A DNA stretch of 64,000 nucleotides, taken from Verrucomicrobiota bacterium. GTDB taxonomy: Bacteria; Verrucomicrobiota; Verrucomicrobiia; Limisphaerales; JACRJZ01. The first letter of the stretch is position 1; each line of letters begins with the position of its first letter. The stretch spans positions 36,789 through 100,788 of the forward strand of contig JACRJZ010000151.1 of assembly GCA_016219875.1 (NCBI GenBank), read 5' to 3'. The translations under genes and the position numbers were made by a program. The notes beneath the pieces are model-generated. The model searched no databases. It was not told the origin of the DNA and saw only the letters and a list, made by a program, of their open reading frames with translations. Shown here piece by piece: positions 1-8,355 of the stretch.

Positions 1-956
1 TTGCGGTCGGTGACATCCCGGACGACGGCGATGACTTCATCCTCGCCGCACAAGACGCTGTGGGCCTCGAAGTCCCGGAGGTAATCCGGCAGCAGGTGCT
101 GGCAGGTAAAGGTCTGGATGCGCCGGGTCGAGAGCGTCAACTCCAGGTAGTGCATCGCCTGGCGGGCTACCTGGTCCGGCAACAACTCCGTCAGGTTCCG
201 ACCGACGAGTTCGATGGACGGCGTGAGGGGCGGGCTGTCTTTCGCCGGCTTGAACTCCAGGATCGTGCCGTCGCGGCGCAGGCGGAACACCATGTCGGGG
301 ACCGCGGCCAGCAACGCGCAGAGTTGGGCGTGGTTCTGCTGTTGCGTGGCCTCCAGGTTCTTCAAGTCCGTGACGTCTTCGGCGATGCCCAAGGTGTAGA
401 GCGTTTCGCCCGAGCTATCCCGAATGGGGAACATCCGGTCCCGGATCCACCGCAACGATCCGTCCGGCCCCGCGACTTGATACTCGGATTTGTTCCTGCC
501 TTCGCTCACTGGCTGGCTTGTCCGTTCATGCATCCGGTTTGAATTTCCGGGAGGAGTAGCACCAAGCCAGTCCTCAGGCAAGGCATAGCTTGCCTCACGG
601 TACCGGTGCCAGACCTGTTCGTAGCCGGGGCTGACGTAAATCAGCTCATTCGTTTCGGCATCGCTCAGCCAAAGAAATTTTCCCAGATACTGGCTCATCT
701 GGCGGAACCGTTCCTCGCTCTCACGAAGTCCCTGCTCGGCCAGTTGGCGGCGGGAGGTTTCGACTTCAAGCAGGTCCAGCGCCTCCGCCAAGGTGAGCCG
801 CGGCTTCAGCGGATGGCCGCGGGGCAAGGCGGGCAGCGCGGGCGGCGGCCCGGCGCGGTGGGCGGCAGCAGGTTCCGCCATGGGCACCGACACGTCCATT
901 TCGGCATTGGACGCCTCCCAAATGCTGGGCTCTAAATGTTCAAGTTCGTTCGCCAT
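1..956 (-). CDS. PAS-domain signalling protein, N-terminal part (runs off window)
   Basis: The frame is open from an ATG at 956 to the window edge, giving 318 residues and no stop. Residues about 55-80 form a short helical linker. A first PAS domain follows at about 82-200 (it begins EERFRQMSQYLGKFLWLSDA and closes with the typical IAEDVTDL). A second PAS fills about 205-318 and ends in VVRDVTDR, the usual PAS-to-next-domain junction. There is no signal peptide or membrane segment, so a cytoplasmic sensor is likely. PAS chains like this normally lead into a histidine kinase, a GGDEF domain or a phosphatase, but the output domain lies outside the window and cannot be named. The gene is followed upstream by about 300 bp (957-1254) in which I see nothing. 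Confidence 0.85.
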   Translation of the reverse strand, partial: MANELEHLEPSIWEASNAEMDVSVPMAEPAAAHRAGPPPALPALPRGHPLKPRLTLAEALDLLEVETSRRQLAEQGLRESEERFRQMSQYLGKFLWLSDAETNELIYVSPGYEQVWHRYREASYALPEDWLGATPPGNSNRMHERTSQPVSEGRNKSEYQVAGPDGSLRWIRDRMFPIRDSSGETLYTLGIAEDVTDLKNLEATQQQNHAQLCALLAAVPDMVFRLRRDGTILEFKPAKDSPPLTPSIELVGRNLTELLPDQVARQAMHYLELTLSTRRIQTFTCQHLLPDYLRDFEAHSVLCGEDEVIAVVRDVTDR

Positions 957-1254
957 AAACGCAGGTGGCAGATAGCAACTTCTTGCTGGCGTAACATTTT
1001 CTGTACCACCGCGCGCTGGCCCGCTCGGACCGCCGCAATTGGAGACGAACCGTGGCTAGTTTCTGGAAATTGCCTCCGTTCGTCCGTTGCCCTGCCCCTT
1101 GAGGTGAACTCCCTGCCGCGGAATCTGCCCTGCTTCAAGACAAGTTCCGTCACAAAGCTGGAGCGCCCAAAGAAGCGGGACAGCGGCCCGAACCGCCTCG
1201 CGAGCCACAGCGATGTCACGCCGACGCTTTGGGGAGCGCCTGCCTTGCTGGACG

Positions 1255-1995
1255 CTATTCCTGCTTCTTGAGACGGGGCCGGCGGCGCAGCCCGTTCTGC
1301 AGCCACAAGCTCCACACCATCCACAACGCCTCCCGCACGATCTTGCCCGACATCTTCGAGGTGCCCTGAAAACGGTCGGTGAAGATGATCGGCACCTCGG
1401 TCACTTTCAGGCCTTGGCGCCAAATGCGGTGCGTCATCTCGATCTGAAAGCTGTAGCCGTTGGACTTCACCGTCTCAAGGTCGAGACTCAGGAGCGCGCG
1501 CCGGCGGAAGCACTTGTAGCCGCCCGTGGGATCGCTGAAGGGCATCCCGGTGATGGTCCGCACGTACATCCCGGCGCCCATGCTCAAGACCAGCCGCTGC
1601 AACGGCCAGTTGATGACCCGGATGCCGTCGCAGTACCGCGAGCCAAGCACCAGGTCCGCCTCCTGTGCGGCCTGGAGAAACTTCGGAATGTCGTCCGGGT
1701 TGTGCGAGAAGTCCCCGTCCATTTCCATGATGCAATCGTAATCGCGCGCCAAGGCCCACTTGAAGCCCGCGATGTAAGCGCGGCCCAGACCATTCTTCTC
1801 GGCGCGGTGCATGACGTGGACCTGCGGATTTGACGCGGCGATCTCGTCTGCGAGTTGGCCGGTGCCGTCAGGCGAATTATCGTCCACGATCAACAGATCC
1901 AGCCGGACCGGCAGCGAGAACACTTTCCGGACGAGGTTCGGGAGGTTCTCCCGCTCGTTGAAGGTGGGGGTGATGACCAGGGTCTTGAAGTCCAT
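1255..1995 (-). CDS. Polyprenol-phosphate mannosyltransferase-like GT2 glycosyltransferase
   Basis: This is a 246-residue family 2 glycosyltransferase of the dolichol-phosphate mannose synthase type. Such enzymes move a sugar from a nucleotide donor to polyprenyl phosphate at the cytoplasmic face of the membrane. The N-terminus has the GT-A start (LVITPTFNERENL), then the donor-binding VDDNSPDGT at about 37-45. A DxD-like MDGDFSHNP follows at about 94-102, and the acceptor-side SFQIEMTHR lies near 187-195. The length matches the short, soluble class without C-terminal membrane helices. The ATG at 1995 gives the family's usual N-terminus. It is not obviously in an operon with leuD upstream. 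The sugar specificity (mannose or glucose) is not settled by sequence alone. Confidence 0.9.
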   Translation of the reverse strand: MDFKTLVITPTFNERENLPNLVRKVFSLPVRLDLLIVDDNSPDGTGQLADEIAASNPQVHVMHRAEKNGLGRAYIAGFKWALARDYDCIMEMDGDFSHNPDDIPKFLQAAQEADLVLGSRYCDGIRVINWPLQRLVLSMGAGMYVRTITGMPFSDPTGGYKCFRRRALLSLDLETVKSNGYSFQIEMTHRIWRQGLKVTEVPIIFTDRFQGTSKMSGKIVREALWMVWSLWLQNGLRRRPRLKKQE

Positions 1996-2114
1996 TCGCG
2001 GAAGAGGTCAGAGCGGAGTGATGGAGTGATGGAGTAGTGGAGTGCAGTGGCTGCTGGTCAAGATCGTGAATTTCATGACTCCATTACTCCATGACTCCAA
2101 CGTCCCGTTCCCTC

Positions 2115-2669
2115 TCAGGCTTGCGCCGGAATCATGCCGGTCTTCCGGGCGTAGTTGAAAATGCCGCCGGCGTCCACCACCGGACGCACATCGCCGAGCG
2201 GCTTGAAAGCGTAGGTCTGGCCAGTCGAGTGGGCCTTCACCGTGCCCGCATCGAGATCGACCGTGACAACCTCGCCGGTCTGGAGCGCGTCGCACAAACG
2301 GTCCAGGCACTCGCACGGATAGAGTTCCCCGGTCGCGACGCAGTTGCGGAAAAAGATGCGGGCGAAGCTTTCCGCCAACACCACCTTGCAGCCCGCCGAG
2401 CCGAGCGCGATGGGCGCGTGTTCCCGCGAACTGCCGCAGCCAAAATTCTTCCCGCCGATGACGATGGGGTAGTCGCTGTCGAGCTTTCCTTCCTTCACGA
2501 AGCGGACCGGGTATTGCGACTCCGGCAAGCCCCACAGCGCGTAGCTGCCCAGCTTCTCGTACTCCTCGGGAATGGTCGGCACGAGATTCAGGAACTGCGC
2601 CGGGATGATCTGGTCCGTGTCGATGTTGTCCCGCACCACGTAGGCTGGCCCTGTAAAAACAGATTGCAT
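2115..2669 (-). CDS. leuD: 3-isopropylmalate dehydratase small subunit
   Basis: LeuD is the swivelling small subunit that pairs with LeuC to isomerise 2- to 3-isopropylmalate in leucine synthesis. The 184-residue product starts MQSVFTGPAYVVRDNIDTDQ, where the DNIDTDQIIPA segment is diagnostic. The substrate-loop motif NFGCGSSREHAP lies at about 77-88. The frame stays open 102 nt further upstream to an earlier ATG, but that extension is proline-rich and has no family counterpart, so the internal ATG at 2669 is chosen. leuC and the other leucine genes are not in the window, so the gene stands apart from its partner subunit. The length is that of the shorter LeuD type. Confidence 0.93.
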   Translation of the reverse strand: MQSVFTGPAYVVRDNIDTDQIIPAQFLNLVPTIPEEYEKLGSYALWGLPESQYPVRFVKEGKLDSDYPIVIGGKNFGCGSSREHAPIALGSAGCKVVLAESFARIFFRNCVATGELYPCECLDRLCDALQTGEVVTVDLDAGTVKAHSTGQTYAFKPLGDVRPVVDAGGIFNYARKTGMIPAQA

Positions 2670-2777
2670 GGCGGGCAATGTGCGGAGAGGCGGCCCGGTT
2701 TTCAACCTGAAAACAGGCGCAAACCGAGAAACTGCTGGAACGGCGGGCACCGGGACGGACGGCTCCACCAATGGAAA

Positions 2778-2807
2778 GCCCTCTCCCCAGAATTCTGAGG
2801 AGAGGGC
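2778..2807 (-). terminator. Rho-independent terminator candidate after the LamG gene
   Basis: A 9-bp perfect stem (2778-2786 with 2799-2807, GCCCTCTCC against GGAGAGGGC) encloses a 12-nt loop that is itself palindromic around GAATTC. Read on the minus strand the stem is followed by TTTCC. It lies 37 nt beyond the stop codon of the 2844-7130 gene and before leuD, which fits a transcription terminator for the large gene. The T-run is short, so termination may be weak. Confidence 0.6.
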
Positions 2808-2843
2808 GAGTCAGACTCGGACGGCCTAATCGTGCCGCGCTGG

Positions 2844-5800
2844 TTACTCGGGCAGAAGCTTCACGTCGTCGATGTACCAGCCTTCCTCCGTCGGGAGAAC
2901 CTGAGCATCAGTGTAAAGCCGGAACTCGAGGACGATGCTGCGGCCCAGAAGCTGCGGCGGCAGGGGCAGAGTGCGGAGTTCATAGCCGGTCGTGGCGCCG
3001 GCTTCGAGGGAGAGTTGCTGCAACACGGTCGTCCCGGCCGCATCCAGCGCGTTCACGATCGCCCCGTGGAACGTCGTGTCCGGGTAGATGTCGCGCCATT
3101 GCTGGAAGGTCAGCGTGGCGCGGCTGACGCCGGTGAGGTTGATCACCGGCGAGCGCAGGTAGCAATCGCTGTAGGGCGCGGGGCTGCCGGTCAGACTGGT
3201 GGCGGCCACTTGCGTGCCGCTGACGGCTTGTCCCGGACCATTGACCGGCACGCCGATTTGCCAACTGTCTTCGGCGCCGCCATGCGTCCAGCCCGTCACG
3301 CCCGTCTCGAAGTCTTCCGAGAAGATGGCCGACTGGGCCAAAACCGCGAGACGATAGAAGGCCGTGTCACCGGCCGCCTTGTCGAACACGGCTTCACTTA
3401 AGCCGCCGCCCAGATCGGTGAACGTGACCGCGGTCTGCTCGGTCCAGTCCAGCGCCTCAAGCTGGCCTTTGCGCTGGACGAGGATCTGCCGGCCCGTGTA
3501 CGGCGAGGAGAACAGCAGTCGCACCTGGCTGGGCGTCGGGAAGCTGACTTCGCGGATGCGGAACGGCGTGAAGGGTTCATTTAGCGGTTTGCCCACCAGC
3601 CCGTTCTGGTAGATGCCGTCGATTTCCTCCGGCGTCAGCGCGCGGTCCCACATGCCCAGGTCGTCCATGTAGCCATTGAAAAGCCGGACGATGGACAGGT
3701 TGGGGCCGAAGTTGCCAATGATGAGGTCGTTGGTGATGCCCGGCCCCAACAGGCCCGGCATCGGGTCCGCCAAGGCGCGGCCATTCTTGAAGAACTGGAT
3801 GGTGCCGTCCTTGGCCACGATCGCCAGGTGTTGCCATTCATTCGTGGTGATCGAATTAGGCGGGGCGAGATACTCGGCTTTGTTCAGGCCGTAGAGCATA
3901 AACCGCGAGCCAGCGCTATAGAGGGTGAAGTCGAAGTTGATGTCCTTGCGCACGATACGCCCACGGTCGCCAATGAAGGTCATGGTGCGCGGGTTGATCC
4001 AGACGGAGATCGTGGCCTGGCCGTCGAGGTTGAGGTCGGCGGCGTGCGGCACGATGGCAAAGTCATCGGTTCCGTCGAAGTTCAGCGAGTTGCCGATCAT
4101 ACCCACGGTGCCGGACGCAGCACCGTTTTGGATGGCCGCATGGTGGCCGCGACCGGTGGCGTCGCTGGCGGTGGTGCCCGAGGCTTCGTCGAACGGCCAG
4201 TAGGCCACCAAGCCCACCGTGAGGTTGGTGACTTCCAGCACCGTCAACACCGCCGGCGGGGCGCTGACCTGTGAGCCAAGATCGTTCTGCACCGTGACGG
4301 TGTACTGGCCGGCGTCGGCGAGGGTCAGATTGGTCAAGACCAGTTTGTTGGTGTTGGAATCCAGAATGGACGCGCCGTCGTGTTGCCATTGGTAGGTCAC
4401 GGGCCGTTTGCCGGTGGCGTTCACAAAGAAATCCACGGCACTGCCGACGTAGCGGGTGGCGGACTGCGGCTGCGCGACGATGACCGGCGGCCCGGCCACG
4501 TCGCGGCCGGCCAATTCCAGAATCTCCGCCTCGCTCAAGGTCCTGGCCCAGACGCCCACTTCATCCATCGCGCCGGCGAACAAGTTGGTCAACGTCGCGC
4601 TCTCGTCAGACTTGCCCAAGACCACGACGTTGGTATTGGCCGCGCCGAGATTGCCCGGCACCGGATCGCCGATGCGGAAGCCGTTTCTGTAAAAGCTGAC
4701 CGTGCCGCCGGAGAAGACCACGGCGAAGTGCTGCCATTCATTGAGCTGCAGAATATTCTGCTGCGGCGCGGGAATGCCGTTGGCCCGCAGGGTCGCCCGC
4801 ACGGTGCCGGGATCGTCCACGGTTTCCAGGTCGAAGTGCGTGCCTTTGCGGAGAATCCGTCCCGTGTTCAGGTAATACGTGCCGGCGAACGTCAGGGTGC
4901 CGTAAGACGTGGGCCGAATCCAAAACGCGAACGTGGCGTCGCTGCCCAAGTTCAGGGAGGCGCTGTTGGCGGCCACCACGCGGTTGGATTGGCCGTCAAA
5001 GCTCAGCGCGTCACCGACCGCGCCTGGCCCCCACTGACTGTCCGGATCCAGATAGTCCACCAACTGCCCGTCGCGCCCATGCCCGGACGTCTCCGCTGCG
5101 GTGAAGCCCGTGCTGTCTTCGAAGCTCCAGATCGCTTCCCGTCCATCGTTGATGCCCGTGACGGGCGTGACCGTCAGTGTGGCTGGATCACTGAGCAACT
5201 CTCCCTGATCGTTGGCCATGCGGCAGCGGTACTCGCCGGCGTCGGCTGGTTGGACATTGACCAGCGTGAGGACGTTGGACGTGGCGGCGCGGATTTCATT
5301 GGTGCCTTTGAGCCACAGGTAGTGCAACGGCTGCTCGCCGCGGGCGCGCACCTGCAGGACCGCGCTGCCGCCGGCGTAGCGCGTCTGGGACTGCGGCTGT
5401 TCCAGGATGGTGGGCGGTCCGCTTTGGCCGGCCAGTTGTTTGATCTCGAAGAGCGAGAGCGCCCGCTCCCAAATGCCCACCTCGTCGATCCTGCCATCGA
5501 ACCTGGAGCCGGCGTTGGCCGCCGCGTAATCCGAGCCGATGCGCAGCGGCAGGGTGGTCGTGTCAACCGGCGCGGCCACCGCCCGTGTGCCTTTCAACTC
5601 CCCGTCCAGATAGATGCGGATCGCCTCGCCATCGAAGGTGCCGGCGATGTGATACCAACGGTTGGCCTCCAGGGCTTGGCCGATGCCGACGCCGAGGTTG
5701 GCGGCCGCCTTCTTGACCAGCAGGTTCATGCCGCCGACGCCGAGGCCGTTGGCGTCGCCATTGCCTTGCAGGAGGAAGAACGTGTTCTCCTTCTCCAAGA

Positions 5801-7130
5801 GGCGATAGGTGTTGCCGTTGACGTTCAGGGGCACACTCGACCGGAACCAGGCCGCCACGGAGAAGCGATTCGCCAGGTTGGCGCCGATGGAAGCGCTGTG
5901 CGGCACATCGACGTAGTTGGAGATGGCCCGGTTGAAGGCCAGCGCGCCGTTGAGATCGCTCGGCACCCATTGCGAATCATCGCCCACGTAGTTGAAGAGG
6001 GTTCCGTCGTTGTGGTTGGTGGTCGCGTCGAAAGCCGTCAGGCCCGTGGTTTCATCGAAGTGCCAGAACGCTTGCAGACCGTAGTTCACGTTGGTGGCGC
6101 CAAGCACCGTCAGCACCGCGGGATTGCTGTTGGTCGAACCTTCCGGGTTGGAGACGACGACGGAGTAGTTGCCAGCCTGGGCCAGCGTCACGTTGGTCAG
6201 CAGCAACACCGCACTGTTGGGCGCCGATAAGGACTGGCCATCCTTCCGCCAATCGTAGCTCAGCGGCAACGCCCCGTTCGCTTCCACGGTGAACTGGGCG
6301 TTGACGCCCTCATACACGGTCACGGAGGCGGGTTGCGTGGCAATCACGGGCGGACCGCTGGCCACGGGACCGGCCACGCTGGCCCAATCGCGGGCGAGGC
6401 GGATTTCGTCCACTTCCAGTGGCAGGTCGGAGAAGTTGCGGACTTGCAGATTGGTCAGGATCACGCCGCTCCCGCCGCTGGCCGCCGCCTGCCAGGAAAG
6501 CGGCTCGGCCGCCGGCACCGTCTGGCCCGCCCGGTACACGTTCAGATAGACCTGGTCGGCGGCCGTACTGTGCGTGAGCATTTTGGCCACGACGAAGACG
6601 GTTTCGTCGTTCGGAAAGACGTTCGACACGACGGCGATGTTGGCCGCGTTGTTATCGGCCACGCCCACGATCGCGTCCGCGGCGTTGGTCGCGCCGAAAT
6701 GCCAGCGGACGTTGCCGTTGATGTCGCGGAATTCAAATTTGAAATTGCCCTGCCGCTTGACCAAGGCGCTGAAGAAGTAGTTGCTCCCTTCGGTCCCCAG
6801 CGGGATCGATGTGCCCAGTTGCCGCAGCGCCTCGCCGTTCACACTGAAGACGACACGGCTGCCCACGACCGTGTGAGAGACGGTCACCGGGAACGCCAGG
6901 CTGACGCCGTCGTTGGACAGCGGGGTGTCGGCGTCCGGGTCCTGCCAAGCGTTGGCGCCCCAGCCGGTGCCGCCGGCTTGGCCGCCCAAGGCAGCGCCGG
7001 CGTAGTCGAAGCCGTCATATTCGAGCAACTGGGCGGGCGCGAGCGTCGCGCCGCCCAAACACAGAGCGAGCACCGCCGTCCATAGGGTGCGGCCCGAGGC
7101 GAAACGAACAGGAGTCATGTGCGGATTCAT
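2844..7130 (-). CDS. Large secreted protein with alternating Ig-like and LamG domains
   Basis: The 1428-residue product has an N-terminal signal peptide (hydrophobic LWTAVLALCLGGATLAPAQ) and is predicted to be exported. After a beta-rich domain at about 35-250 come three similar modules. Each has an Ig-like domain (about 255-345, 570-650 and 880-970, each starting near PPxIxxQP and ending VLTV) followed by a concanavalin-like LamG domain (about 350-560, 655-870 and 975-1190, each starting with W(H/S/P)F(D/E) and ending in IDEVGxW-type strands). The last 165 residues resemble the C-terminal beta-sandwich of secreted peptidases (EDFETGVTGWTHGG ... GWYIDDVKL). LamG domains usually bind glycans or proteins, so an adhesion or polymer-binding role is an inference. 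No PEP-CTERM or LPXTG sorting tail is seen. The neighbouring prepilin gene and the secretion locus beyond it make it a possible secretion substrate. Confidence 0.88.
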   Translation of the reverse strand: MNPHMTPVRFASGRTLWTAVLALCLGGATLAPAQLLEYDGFDYAGAALGGQAGGTGWGANAWQDPDADTPLSNDGVSLAFPVTVSHTVVGSRVVFSVNGEALRQLGTSIPLGTEGSNYFFSALVKRQGNFKFEFRDINGNVRWHFGATNAADAIVGVADNNAANIAVVSNVFPNDETVFVVAKMLTHSTAADQVYLNVYRAGQTVPAAEPLSWQAAASGGSGVILTNLQVRNFSDLPLEVDEIRLARDWASVAGPVASGPPVIATQPASVTVYEGVNAQFTVEANGALPLSYDWRKDGQSLSAPNSAVLLLTNVTLAQAGNYSVVVSNPEGSTNSNPAVLTVLGATNVNYGLQAFWHFDETTGLTAFDATTNHNDGTLFNYVGDDSQWVPSDLNGALAFNRAISNYVDVPHSASIGANLANRFSVAAWFRSSVPLNVNGNTYRLLEKENTFFLLQGNGDANGLGVGGMNLLVKKAAANLGVGIGQALEANRWYHIAGTFDGEAIRIYLDGELKGTRAVAAPVDTTTLPLRIGSDYAAANAGSRFDGRIDEVGIWERALSLFEIKQLAGQSGPPTILEQPQSQTRYAGGSAVLQVRARGEQPLHYLWLKGTNEIRAATSNVLTLVNVQPADAGEYRCRMANDQGELLSDPATLTVTPVTGINDGREAIWSFEDSTGFTAAETSGHGRDGQLVDYLDPDSQWGPGAVGDALSFDGQSNRVVAANSASLNLGSDATFAFWIRPTSYGTLTFAGTYYLNTGRILRKGTHFDLETVDDPGTVRATLRANGIPAPQQNILQLNEWQHFAVVFSGGTVSFYRNGFRIGDPVPGNLGAANTNVVVLGKSDESATLTNLFAGAMDEVGVWARTLSEAEILELAGRDVAGPPVIVAQPQSATRYVGSAVDFFVNATGKRPVTYQWQHDGASILDSNTNKLVLTNLTLADAGQYTVTVQNDLGSQVSAPPAVLTVLEVTNLTVGLVAYWPFDEASGTTASDATGRGHHAAIQNGAASGTVGMIGNSLNFDGTDDFAIVPHAADLNLDGQATISVWINPRTMTFIGDRGRIVRKDINFDFTLYSAGSRFMLYGLNKAEYLAPPNSITTNEWQHLAIVAKDGTIQFFKNGRALADPMPGLLGPGITNDLIIGNFGPNLSIVRLFNGYMDDLGMWDRALTPEEIDGIYQNGLVGKPLNEPFTPFRIREVSFPTPSQVRLLFSSPYTGRQILVQRKGQLEALDWTEQTAVTFTDLGGGLSEAVFDKAAGDTAFYRLAVLAQSAIFSEDFETGVTGWTHGGAEDSWQIGVPVNGPGQAVSGTQVAATSLTGSPAPYSDCYLRSPVINLTGVSRATLTFQQWRDIYPDTTFHGAIVNALDAAGTTVLQQLSLEAGATTGYELRTLPLPPQLLGRSIVLEFRLYTDAQVLPTEEGWYIDDVKLLPE

Positions 7131-7205
7131 GGAGTTGTGGGGTTGAGGTTGAGTGCTGACGGGAGAAACGGAAAGCGTGGGTTCGCGGCAGGGTCAGGCG
7201 GAGAC

Positions 7206-7964
7206 TCAAGGGTTCTCATCGCCGCCATGCATGAACACATGCGAACTGCCGAAGATGAGCTTGGGATACCGGATCCACGGATCCATGGCCTTGACCCATT
7301 CGGCATGGCCGTCGAGAAAGCCTTGGTTGGCGCCGGCCGGCGCTCCCTTGTTGTAGTGGTTCGCGCCGTGCATGTCAGGATTCGGATCGCCCGGCCGCCC
7401 CCACGAGCCGTTCAACTTGCGCACCAGATCGGCGAACAACACCGTGTAGTAAGGCTGGTCAGTGACCCGCTGGGCGAAGGCGGTCCGGCCCGCGGGCACC
7501 ACGCGCTGGAGGGCCGAGTTGTTCTGGTAGGTCGGCTCCCCGGCAAAATAGAGATAGCCCATCACCGTGAACTGGCCGCCGGGCCATTCCCAGAAATCGT
7601 CCCGGTTCCAACTCAGATTGGACGGGCAGTAAAACACCTGGCGAGGAAGGTTGTAGTTGGTGTTGAATGTCTCACGGAAGCTTCGGCTCACCCAGTAGGG
7701 CGCTGAGGTGGGGGTGCTGCCGCCGCCGCGGGCCAGGGCGTTTTCATTGTCATCGGCGTAGAGCAGCGCCGCGAGGGTCCACTGCTTGATGTCGTTCATG
7801 CAACTGATCCGCTTGGCCCTTTCCTTGGCACTCGCCAGCGCCGGCAGCAGCAGCGCCGCCAAAATGGCGATGATGGCAATCACCACCAGCAATTCGATCA
7901 GAGTGAATCCCCTGCGGGTCCGCCGCCCGCCCTTCGCCCCGGTTGTCCATTGCGTCGTCTTCAT
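7206..7964 (-). CDS. Prepilin-type protein with H-X9-DG-like C-terminus (DUF1559-like)
   Basis: The 252-residue product has a class III signal: basic MKTTQWTTGAKGGRRTRRG, then FTLIELLVVIAIIAILAALL. Cleavage is expected between G and F, and Glu5 is present. The C-terminal half carries the DGHAEWVK motif seen in the planctomycete/verrucomicrobial family of prepilin-like proteins. The ATG at 7964 gives a 19-residue leader; an earlier in-frame start would give 15 extra residues with no family match. Such proteins are assembled or exported by type II secretion or type IV pilus machinery, which is encoded a few hundred bases upstream. Many paralogues usually occur per genome and their precise role is unknown. 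The gene lies 75 bp upstream of the LamG protein, in the same direction. Confidence 0.88.
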   Translation of the reverse strand: MKTTQWTTGAKGGRRTRRGFTLIELLVVIAIIAILAALLLPALASAKERAKRISCMNDIKQWTLAALLYADDNENALARGGGSTPTSAPYWVSRSFRETFNTNYNLPRQVFYCPSNLSWNRDDFWEWPGGQFTVMGYLYFAGEPTYQNNSALQRVVPAGRTAFAQRVTDQPYYTVLFADLVRKLNGSWGRPGDPNPDMHGANHYNKGAPAGANQGFLDGHAEWVKAMDPWIRYPKLIFGSSHVFMHGGDENP

Positions 7965-8242
7965 GGTCTGTGTCGTGTTGGAGAAAGTTTCGGTCGTCAA
8001 CCGGTTCACTGCCCTTCAAAGGGCCGCGGGGATGGCGTTACGCCCGTTGCTCCCAAAGCACGCCACGCCGCCGGGTGGCCTACCTGGTCGAGGTCAGAGC
8101 CGCGCGGGAGCGGTCGGTTGTGGCGTTGATACATGCGATGGATGCTACCATGCGAACCGGGCCGAACAACTAGACTTCACGGCTTTATTCTTAGAATTCA
8201 CGGCGTCGGAGAGCGCCCGCCACATGAGCTTCTTTCAGAACG

Positions 8243-8307
8243 GTAGCCGCCGACGTGAGGAGGCTCTGTTTCCATTGGAGTTTGAGCCTCCTCACGTCGG
8301 CGGCTAC
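8243..8307. repeat. Dispersed inverted repeat, family A, copy 1
   Basis: Two perfect 24-nt arms (8243-8266 and 8284-8307) begin GTAGCCGCCGACGTGAGG and are separated by 17 nt. The flanks TTTCAGAAC on the left and TTTTGACATCGCCTC on the right recur around other copies. It lies in the 391-bp gap between the response-regulator gene and the prepilin gene; the rest of the gap (7965-8355) shows no gene. As RNA it would form a strong hairpin just past the stop codon of the regulator, so it could also end or protect that transcript. Confidence 0.9.
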
Positions 8308-8355
8308 GGGGTTTTGACATCGCCTCACCTGCCGGCGCTTTTGCGCGGAGCCGCG

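Noticed and set aside
4380..6230. 616-codon open frame on the plus strand
   Set aside because: It lies fully antisense to the Ig/LamG gene, which has clear domains. Its product is Arg/Gly/His-rich with no recognisable segment, as is usual for the mirror frame of GC-rich genes.
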